From assembly GCA_031549865.1 (NCBI GenBank), contig JAVBPE010000001.1:1-64000 (forward strand): 64,000 nucleotides of DNA, written 5' to 3'. The notes beneath the pieces were generated by a model, which was given only the letters and a program-made list of their open reading frames with translations, was not told where the DNA came from and did not search any database. A program made the position numbers and the translations under genes. This DNA is from JAVBPE01 sp031549865. Lineage in GTDB: Bacteria > Bacillota_I > Bacilli_A > Acholeplasmatales > Anaeroplasmataceae. Shown one piece after another: positions 44,501 to 49,472 of the stretch; position 1 is the stretch's first letter, and the number at the start of each line of letters is the position of its first letter.

Positions 44501-46158
44501 TTTAACACACTATAAAACTTATTTATATATTTCAATTCATTAATTGAATCTATAGTAAAATGGTTATCAGCTTTTAAAGATAAGTTAAAATCATTATTAT
44601 TTAATACATTACTTATTTTTTCAATATATAATTTAAATTCATTTTGCTTTGACAGTGTTATTTCTACTATAGTTAGTCCGTAGAATAAATGATCTTCTAG
44701 TGAAGTATCAATATTTTTCAGTAAATTATGATATTTTTTTAAACAATTTATATTTTTTTCATAATGCTCTTTAGTTAATTCGTTAATATTAAAATTATAA
44801 TTAATTGATGGATAGTCAATATATTTTATATAATTATCTAATGCTTCTTTTAATGTTTCATTTAATGGTTTATATTCTTTATTTAAAACATTATTATACT
44901 CATTTAGTTTATAATCCAGCAAATCAAGAGTTTCAAAAACTTCTAAGGCTTTTTTATTTAATCTAATATCGTTACTTTGATAATCAATTAGGTTTTTATA
45001 AATATCTTCAATAACTATTTTTTTGCTTAATTTCGGATCATAAATTGCTAAAGCATATGATTCTAAATTTTGACGTGCTAAATTTTTGTAAACTACATCT
45101 AATGCAGCTTTCTTTTCACATACGAATAAAACTTTCTTGTTTTGAGCAATAAGTTGAGCAATCATATTAGTAATTGTTTGGCTTTTTCCACAACCTGGGG
45201 GACCTTGTAATACAAAGCTTAATCCATTTTTAGCTGCTTTTATAGCTAAAGATTGCGAAAAATCAGAATCAACAACATTTAAATCATTTTCTTTTTTATC
45301 ATTTATTTTAATAATATCTTCTAATGACATTTTATTAAGTTCATAATCAGGTTCGCATAACTTTTTTAAAATATTATTATTTTTATATATTTCTTTATTA
45401 GTATTTATATCTTCATACATTTTTATTTTTTGAAAAGAAAACAATCCTAATTCTATATCTTTTACGATTTCAAAATCATACTTTGACAATTCTAACGATA
45501 TTTTATTTATATAATCTTCTATAGAATCATATTTTAGATTAGAAAGATCAATTTTATTTTCAATTTTCAATTTATGAATTAAAGTATGATTAATTTCAAA
45601 ATCTTCATCAATTGCTTTAATATAAAATTTGTCATTTATATTTTTATTAATTATTGTAACAGGGAGCAAGCACAAAGGTGATAAATAGTTTGTGTTATCT
45701 AAAGCATCATGCCATTTTAAAAAACCAAATGCTAGATACAAAACATTAATTCCATTTTCTTCAAAAAAAGTATTAGCTTTTTTGCTTAAATTTCTAATAG
45801 TAGATATCAATTTAGAAGTTATTGTAGTTGGATAAATAATATTAGTTTTTTTAGTTTTAGAAGTATTTATAAGTTCTTTTATTTCTTCTTTAGTATAAAT
45901 ATCTTTACGGGCATAAATATGATTATTTGTGCCTTTAATTACATTTTTTTGAACTTCTTCTTCGAATTCATCAGTATCATCGAATAGAAACGCAATTTGT
46001 TGTGGAGTATCTAATATTTTATTATATAGATCATAAAAATCATCATTTAAAAATGATATGTTTGAACTAATCACAAAACGATAATTTATTAATTTGTTTC
46101 TTTTACCTAAATCTAATAATTTTTTTTCTACCGATTCTAACTTTTTTAATGTATCCAC
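41533..46158 (-). CDS. Giant DUF4011-type SF1 helicase with C-terminal Vsr/REase-like domain
   Basis: A ~1541-residue protein. The N-terminus (VEKKLLDLGKRNKLINYR) resembles DUF4011. The SF1 helicase core has Walker A GPPGCGKSQT near 320, Walker B VVIFDEASQL near 948, GDNEQLPPT near 975, QGDERDVIIL near 1140 and RLNVAITRAKE near 1178. Residues ~1245-1330 (LLKRGYKTDLSVGTSKLKID, then YDLGIVIDILSYS, then NRGWKLYYIYAF) look like a Vsr/MTES-type endonuclease domain. The middle (~350-930) is coiled and poorly conserved. GTG at 46158 has AGGTGG seven bases upstream, preferred over TTG at 46176. The architecture is known from genes linked to phage defence; here it stands alone. Confidence 0.8.
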   Translation of the reverse strand: MDTLKKLESVEKKLLDLGKRNKLINYRFVISSNISFLNDDFYDLYNKILDTPQQIAFLFDDTDEFEEEVQKNVIKGTNNHIYARKDIYTKEEIKELINTSKTKKTNIIYPTTITSKLISTIRNLSKKANTFFEENGINVLYLAFGFLKWHDALDNTNYLSPLCLLPVTIINKNINDKFYIKAIDEDFEINHTLIHKLKIENKIDLSNLKYDSIEDYINKISLELSKYDFEIVKDIELGLFSFQKIKMYEDINTNKEIYKNNNILKKLCEPDYELNKMSLEDIIKINDKKENDLNVVDSDFSQSLAIKAAKNGLSFVLQGPPGCGKSQTITNMIAQLIAQNKKVLFVCEKKAALDVVYKNLARQNLESYALAIYDPKLSKKIVIEDIYKNLIDYQSNDIRLNKKALEVFETLDLLDYKLNEYNNVLNKEYKPLNETLKEALDNYIKYIDYPSINYNFNINELTKEHYEKNINCLKKYHNLLKNIDTSLEDHLFYGLTIVEITLSKQNEFKLYIEKISNVLNNNDFNLSLKADNHFTIDSINELKYINKFYSVLNVLCKLPITYFDYQNLDDRLNSVNELEELFNNLNNLSDSKLNKYIKYLNLEDLMKIKDSLIKKNGILKYFSKEYKFAKKKLNESLDKGYKVKNKDIEVDILNMIKYQELASNIASKEVFLRIEFKDYYNNSKTDFKYLIKIINCLKIFKDVKEGLMHKDINYSLCINDYKNITYKSFVDDQYIRLLNLEVKIKELFGNLDEYFDLKLIDFKKMDFIELNLKLKLMLKNINQIYGYIDIMNARNDIELISPGLIFALKEYDSKDYDYLYRKNYYSFFIDNILNNDKILYKFNSLEHFESKNEYKKLIKLSYELAKTKISDLIKDSWPKINGIMKNNKEVSILMQEANKKRKLMPLNNLFKSIPNLLTDIKPCFMASPSSVSTYLDPNVYEFDVVIFDEASQLTTFNAINSIVRSKSMIVVGDNEQLPPTSFFDNASIDMEDLEYDIYDSILDESLAVLPRIMLKYHYRSKDESLIRFSNEFIYKDLYTFKEAYSKNINNGVKFYYVNESKYVNDHKINYMEALKVVDLVFLHFKETPFKSLGVVTFNLNLQKIIEKLIMKRRKENHNYEEFFNDTMLDSFFVKNLETVQGDERDVIILCVGYTKNESNKLSMNFGPINREGGYKRLNVAITRAKECVKLVSSILPTDFDLSKTDSRGVRMLYDYLTYASSNKENILSENINTLYIQKDIQNELLKRGYKTDLSVGTSKLKIDVAIKNEINPDIYDLGIVIDILSYSNEFDTNNREYLFENVFSNRGWKLYYIYAFAYIKNKEQEILNIIKYMTKEKKNVNTNIYEENNYIEEKVKEDLKIEDLFLPYPNENQYINYLLKENLSNEEIIIKLLDKVCPINYELLKKCLLPLYNVSKMTSIISKQIDNDINNLITRKRYYKVIGFILRKDDLFNTKFRRHDKNDAEIRSIENIYIEELQTGIYEILNYVKEMDINVLYQTLNKLLGYQKITQNIKFVYNNAIKQLHEQNKIKFDDVTLTFLG

Positions 46159-46180
46159 AATATCGCCACCTATCAAAAAG

Positions 46181-46189
46181 ATTATAGCA
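46181..46189 (-). promoter_or_regulatory. Extended -10 promoter of the helicase gene
   Basis: Minus strand TGCTATAAT, a full extended -10 element, ends about 22 bases before the GTG start. No clear -35. Confidence 0.55.
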
Positions 46190-46229
46190 TATAACTATAA
46201 TCCTAATTCGATTTCCCATAAAATTTTCA

Positions 46230-46922
46230 CTATTTTTTTAAAGCCTTTATTTCTTCATCAGTTAATTTTCTATACTCGCCTAACTCTAATTTAGAGTCTA
46301 GTTTTAATGGCCCAAAGCTTATTCTTTCTAACTCTACTACTTCCATGTTAAGCGCTTGAAACATTCTTTTTACTTGATGAAATTTACCTTCTACTATAGT
46401 TATATAAGCTTCTTTTTCATTAATAAGTTCAACTTTAGATTTCATCGTTTTATAACCATCATCTAAAATAATACCATTTTCAAATTCTTTATAATAACTT
46501 TCTTTAAAAGTTCCATCAAACCAAACGTGGTAAGTCTTATCAACGTGATATTTTGGACTTAATAGTTTATGTGCAAGCATTCCATCATTTGTTATTACCA
46601 ATAGTCCTGTTGTATCAATATCTAATCTCCCAACAGGAAATATACTTTTTTTATACTCTTTTATTATATCTGTAACTACTAAATAGTTCTCATCATAAGT
46701 AGCACTTACACAATTCTTAGGTTTATTAAGCATATAATAAACTTCATTTTCAAATTGTACTTCTTCATCGGCTATTATTATTTCATCTTCTAATTCATTT
46801 ACTTTATAATCATCATCTGTAATAACTTCGCCATTTACTAATACATATCCACTTCTTATATAATTTTTAACTTGTTTTCTTGAACCATATCCACTATGGG
46901 CTAATATTTTATCTAAACGCAT
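46230..46922 (-). CDS. rsuA: Pseudouridine synthase, RsuA family
   Basis: A 230-residue protein. Residues 1-45 are an S4 RNA-binding domain (MRLDKILAHSGYGSRKQVKN). The catalytic domain has GRLDIDTTGLLVITNDG near residue 98 with the catalytic aspartate, and HQVKRMFQAL near 185. The family makes pseudouridine 516 in 16S rRNA, or related sites in the RluB/E group. It lies just outside the tRNA-Cys element. Confidence 0.92.
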   Translation of the reverse strand: MRLDKILAHSGYGSRKQVKNYIRSGYVLVNGEVITDDDYKVNELEDEIIIADEEVQFENEVYYMLNKPKNCVSATYDENYLVVTDIIKEYKKSIFPVGRLDIDTTGLLVITNDGMLAHKLLSPKYHVDKTYHVWFDGTFKESYYKEFENGIILDDGYKTMKSKVELINEKEAYITIVEGKFHQVKRMFQALNMEVVELERISFGPLKLDSKLELGEYRKLTDEEIKALKK

Positions 46923-46950
46923 ATGAAACTCCTTAAGTACATATTTAAAA

Positions 46951-46974
46951 TAAAAAAGTATTGATTTTCAATAC
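46951..46974 (-). terminator. Original tRNA-Cys terminator, now separated from its gene
   Basis: Minus-strand GTATTGA-AAA-TCAATAC hairpin followed by TTTTTTATTTT, nine bases downstream of the left copy of the tRNA 3' end (46983). It fits the terminator of the tRNA before the element inserted. Confidence 0.7.
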
Positions 46975-46982
46975 CAATTATT

Positions 46983-46996
46983 TGGAGGCCCCGGAC
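46983..46996. other. Left attachment site (attL) of the tRNA-Cys element
   Basis: TGGAGGCCCCGGAC is an exact copy of the 3' end of tRNA-Cys (with CCA) found at 49256-49269, in the same orientation. It is the expected displaced tRNA end after integration. Confidence 0.85.
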
Positions 46997-47028
46997 TAAT
47001 TTTATGATTCTAGTCTCAAAGTCTCAAT

Positions 47029-47064
47029 GTAGTGCCTATAAGGTAATACTATAACAGGCCCTAC
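47029..47064. repeat. Imperfect inverted repeat near the left element end
   Basis: GTAGTGCCT and AGGCCCTAC pair at eight of nine positions around an 18-base loop. It could be an integrase or excisionase arm site. The rest of 46923-47390 holds the attL copy, terminators and the candidate RNA gene below. Confidence 0.4.
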
Positions 47065-47096
47065 ATCATTATATCATAAATAGCCTTTTTGTTAAA

Positions 47097-47125
47097 TTGA
47101 CAAAATAACTATTTTATGTTATATT
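47097..47125 (+). promoter_or_regulatory. Consensus promoter of the candidate RNA
   Basis: TTGACA (47097-47102), exactly 17 bases, TATATT (47120-47125), with TG at 47117-47118 giving an extended -10. No open reading frame longer than nine codons with a start site follows before the terminator. Confidence 0.75.
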
Positions 47126-47131
47126 TAACTA

Positions 47132-47327
47132 AATATATGATAGAATTAATTGAATTCTAATCTCAAATATAATTCACAAAAGCGGTTTAGTTTACATATG
47201 TCCTTATCGGGGTGTATGACATACTAAACCGCTTTAGTATTGATATCGACTTTTTGGCGTAATTACAACGTAAATTGATAGTTTTAGTATGTGATAACCC
47301 CCGTATTACTTCACGGGGGTTATTTTT
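47132..47327 (+). ncRNA. Candidate structured small RNA of the element
   Basis: About 195 bases from the predicted start to the terminator, without a credible coding frame. It contains a long stem: AAAGCGGTTTAGT (47179-47191) pairs perfectly with ACTAAACCGCTTT (47223-47235) across a 31-base loop, which itself holds CATA/TATG and CC/GG pairs. A small AGAATT/AATTCT hairpin lies near the 5' end, and a strong GC-rich terminator at 47294-47327. It could be a regulatory RNA, a satellite's antisense RNA, or the stem could be a DNA site such as an origin of transfer. No known RNA family is recognised. Confidence 0.5.
47294..47327 (+). terminator. Terminator of the candidate RNA
   Basis: ATAACCCCCGT and ACGGGGGTTAT form a perfect 11-bp stem around ATTACTTC, followed by TTTTATA. 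Confidence 0.9.
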
Positions 47328-47341
47328 ATAAATTTCTTAAT

Positions 47342-47387
47342 AAAAAAAGTCACTGATTTACATCTAATAAAACAGTGACTTTTTTTT
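47342..47387. terminator. Bidirectional terminator between RNA and winged-helix genes
   Basis: AAAAAAAGTCACTG and CAGTGACTTTTTTT are perfect 14-base arms with a 17-base loop. It ends the minus-strand pair of small genes. Confidence 0.85.
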
Positions 47388-47390
47388 ATT

Positions 47391-47627
47391 TTATAAATAA
47401 TTATCTAAAAATTTTATATCAACTAACTTATATTTTTTCTCGCTTCTAAAATAATGAATTACTTTAGAATATTCATATAAATCAATAATTTGATTCCTAA
47501 TAGCCCTAATGTCATCCTTAAAAACACATTCACTTATATCAAATTCACTCAAGATGTTTACCTTGAAAATTTCATGACCAAGTAAAAACCTATTATAAAT
47601 ATTTAAAATTCTATCTTTACAATCCAT
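47391..47627 (-). CDS. Small winged-helix-like protein (element gene)
   Basis: A 78-residue protein I do not recognise as a named family. Its middle (SECVFKDDIRAIRNQIIDLY near residue 32, ending KKYKLVD) resembles the winged-helix DNA-binding part of DeoR/WYL-type regulators without any sensor domain. It starts 13 bases after the second small gene and shares its transcript. Could be an excision or copy-control factor of the element. Confidence 0.55.
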   Translation of the reverse strand: MDCKDRILNIYNRFLLGHEIFKVNILSEFDISECVFKDDIRAIRNQIIDLYEYSKVIHYFRSEKKYKLVDIKFLDNYL

Positions 47628-47640
47628 TATATATTTCTCC

Positions 47641-47877
47641 TTAAATAAAAATATCCTTCTTCATTATATAAGTACCTGGTTTAATTTTTAGTACTGAGTA
47701 ACTATTATTAATAGTTGCCAAATTGGTAATAAAACTTTCTATATCTAATTTTGCCGTAGTATAATGAACATCAAATGTATTAATAATTTCATTTATAGTA
47801 ACTTCAAAGCCACTATAAAATCTATCAGCTAGCCATTGTATAACATAACTTTTAGGACTATCATTAAATCTATTCAT
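47641..47877 (-). CDS. Second small winged-helix-like protein (element gene)
   Basis: A 78-residue protein. VTINEIINTFDVHYTTAKLD near residue 27 looks like a helix-turn-helix, with a likely wing near the end (SVLKIKPGTYIM). Same size and pattern as the following gene, so they may be paralogues acting as a pair. It is divergent from the RHH gene; the region between holds two copies of TATATACGTTT. Confidence 0.55.
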   Translation of the reverse strand: MNRFNDSPKSYVIQWLADRFYSGFEVTINEIINTFDVHYTTAKLDIESFITNLATINNSYSVLKIKPGTYIMKKDIFI

Positions 47878-47904
47878 TTTATATCCTCACTTTTATTATT
47901 TTGG

Positions 47905-47950
47905 TATATACGTTTTTTTACCTCTATTTACAAAAAGCATATATACGTTT
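47905..47950. promoter_or_regulatory. Paired TATATACGTTT operator in the divergent region
   Basis: Identical 11-base direct repeats TATATACGTTT at 47905-47915 and 47940-47950, 35 bases apart. A third copy of the first ten bases lies at 48285-48294, next to the integrase start. RHH proteins commonly bind such short repeats. Confidence 0.6.
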
Positions 47951-47976
47951 ATAATTATATCTAGGAGGTACTAAAA

Positions 47977-48162
47977 ATGTCAAGTGATAATAAGCATGAA
48001 GCTAGAAAAACAATTCTACCATTGAAATGTAATAATGAAGATTTTGAAAAAATAGATTATCTTTGTAAAGTATTAAATATAAGCCGTAGCGAAGTTTTAA
48101 GACTGGCAGTCGATATTTTATATTCTTCTTTTACAAAATCAAATATAACCGCTTTAAAATAA
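47977..48162 (+). CDS. Ribbon-helix-helix (CopG/Arc-like) regulator
   Basis: A 61-residue protein. KTILPLKCNNEDFEKIDYL, then NISRSEVLRLAVDIL, fits the strand-helix-helix pattern of RHH DNA-binding proteins. AGGAGG is well placed before the ATG at 47977. It lies between two groups of TATATACGTT repeats and upstream of the integrase, suggesting that it represses both the small genes and integrase. Confidence 0.75.
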   Translation: MSSDNKHEARKTILPLKCNNEDFEKIDYLCKVLNISRSEVLRLAVDILYSSFTKSNITALK

Positions 48163-48284
48163 AAAATAGTCCTATTCCCAGCTACCAACTAAAAATAGAA
48201 CTATTACTAATACAACCGATTATGGAAGTACACTTTGATTATACTTCTTTTTTGGTTATCTTTCAAGAAAGGAGTCTCTTTTTA

Positions 48285-48294
48285 TATATACGTT
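48285..48294. promoter_or_regulatory. Third TATATACGTT copy at the integrase start
   Basis: TATATACGTT ends four bases before the integrase ATG at 48298. It doubles as a possible -10 element, so binding here would block integrase expression. Confidence 0.5.
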
Positions 48295-48297
48295 AAA

Positions 48298-49233
48298 ATG
48301 TATGAACAATTAAAAGAATTACTTAAGCAGCTAGAAGAAAAAGAATTTAAAAGTATTCCCATAAATGAAGCTATAAATATTTATATAGAACAAAATCAAG
48401 ATTACAAAAGACCCGAAACCATCCGTTATTACAAAGACCATTTAAAACCATTCCTCAGATATGCCGAAATAAGCAATTTAAGCACCACAAAAGAGATTAC
48501 AAACGAAACTATCCACAAATACACTTTATATCTTAAAATGCAAAACAACGCCAATACAACCATAAATAAGCGTGTGGAGTCTTTAATACGAATGATTAAT
48601 TACTTAGATTCAATAAATATTATTCATAAAAATAATTTAACCTTTAGAAAATTGGAATGTTCAGAAAAAGAGATCCAAATAATAAGTATTGAAACCTTAA
48701 TAAAAATACTGGGTATAGCTAAAAATAAAAATACATATACACGACTTATTATACTTCTTCTTATTTCCACAGGAATTAGACGCAACGAATTAGTAAATAT
48801 CAAAATAAATAATTTAGACTTACCTAAAAATAGAATTTATTTAGAATTCACAAAAAGTAAAAAATCAAGATACATTTACACAACCGATGAAATAAACAAT
48901 TTGATAAAAGAATTAATGTCTCATAATAAAAATAATATTTATCTATTTGAAGATACCTCTGGAGAACAAATGAAACCAGCTAGGGTAACCTATGTAATTT
49001 GGTATATTAAAAATCAACTAAAGCTCAATAAATTACACCCACACTTATTTAGACACAGTTATGCCACATATCTTTTAAAAAATGGTGCAAGCCTTGAAGA
49101 TGTAAGAAAATTATTAGGCCATACAACAATTAAAATGACTTTAAGATATCTTCATTTATCAAACGAGGATCTGCAACGAGCAAATAACGAATTTAACGTT
49201 TTAAATAACATAAAAAAAGCACTAAATAAATAG
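48298..49233 (+). CDS. Tyrosine recombinase (integrase) of the element
   Basis: A 311-residue tyrosine recombinase. An N-terminal SAM-like core-binding domain (~20-110) precedes the catalytic domain with TGIRRNEL (first Arg) near 158, HLFRHSYATYL (His-x-x-Arg) near 247, LGHTTIKMT and the nucleophile Tyr in LRYLHLS near 283. All catalytic residues are seen. The ATG at 48298 has no close ribosome site (AAAGGAG is 24 bases upstream); a TTG at 48235 in frame is an alternative. The gene ends 22 bases from the tRNA-derived attR repeat. Confidence 0.92.
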   Translation: MYEQLKELLKQLEEKEFKSIPINEAINIYIEQNQDYKRPETIRYYKDHLKPFLRYAEISNLSTTKEITNETIHKYTLYLKMQNNANTTINKRVESLIRMINYLDSINIIHKNNLTFRKLECSEKEIQIISIETLIKILGIAKNKNTYTRLIILLLISTGIRRNELVNIKINNLDLPKNRIYLEFTKSKKSRYIYTTDEINNLIKELMSHNKNNIYLFEDTSGEQMKPARVTYVIWYIKNQLKLNKLHPHLFRHSYATYLLKNGASLEDVRKLLGHTTIKMTLRYLHLSNEDLQRANNEFNVLNNIKKALNK

Positions 49234-49255
49234 TGACTTTTAATAAAATCAAATC

Positions 49256-49269
49256 TGGAGGCCCCGGAC
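49256..49269. other. Right attachment site (attR) within tRNA-Cys
   Basis: TGGAGGCCCCGGAC, identical to attL at 46983-46996, is part of the tRNA-Cys 3' half. The distance between the copies is 2,273 bases. Confidence 0.85.
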
Positions 49270-49329
49270 GGATTCGAACCCCCGATCAAGCAGTTGCAGT
49301 GCCATGCCTTACCTCTTGGCTACAGGGCC
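49256..49329 (-). tRNA. tRNA-Cys (anticodon GCA)
   Basis: A 74-base cloverleaf on the minus strand with encoded CCA. Acceptor GGCCCTG/CGGGGCC (one G-U), D stem GCC/GGC, anticodon loop CTGCAAC, T loop TTCGAAT, discriminator U. The anticodon stem has a U-U pair at its base and the T stem one G-G mismatch. Its 3' end is the integration target of the element. Confidence 0.9.
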
Positions 49330-49388
49330 TTATGTACTTATTATAACAAAATGCAGTTTTATTTGCAAATACATTAAAACGTTTTAAT

Positions 49389-49431
49389 TTGGCACTCAAC
49401 TATTGACAGTGCCAAAAATGAGAGTTATAAT
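49389..49431 (+). promoter_or_regulatory. clpB promoter overlapped by a variant CIRCE element
   Basis: TTGGCACTC-n9-CAGTGCCAA (49389-49415) matches the HrcA CIRCE design (TTAGCACTC-n9-GAGTGCTAA) with changes. TTGACA (49403-49408), 17 bases, TATAAT (49426-49431) is a perfect promoter partly inside it. Confidence 0.8.
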
Positions 49432-49472
49432 ATATTTGCATCAAGATAATATATTCGAAAGGAAGGATGATT

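Larger units (their letters stand above)
46983..49269. mobile_element. 2.27-kb integrated element in the tRNA-Cys 3' end
   Basis: A small element bounded by 14-bp direct repeats. It carries, left to right: a left-end hairpin (47029-47064), a candidate RNA gene, two small winged-helix-like genes on the minus strand, an RHH gene and a tyrosine integrase next to the tRNA. Integrase beside the tRNA 3' end plus the repeated tRNA tail is the classic arrangement of genomic islands. No relaxase, replication or capsid genes are present, so it may be a satellite or a remnant. Confidence 0.82.

Noticed and set aside
46983..47064. A second tRNA-like gene at the left end of the element (minus strand)
   Set aside because: It ends with the same 3' tail and begins with a similar GGGCCTG, but has no TTCGA T loop, no usable D or anticodon arm, and lies exactly where attL is expected.
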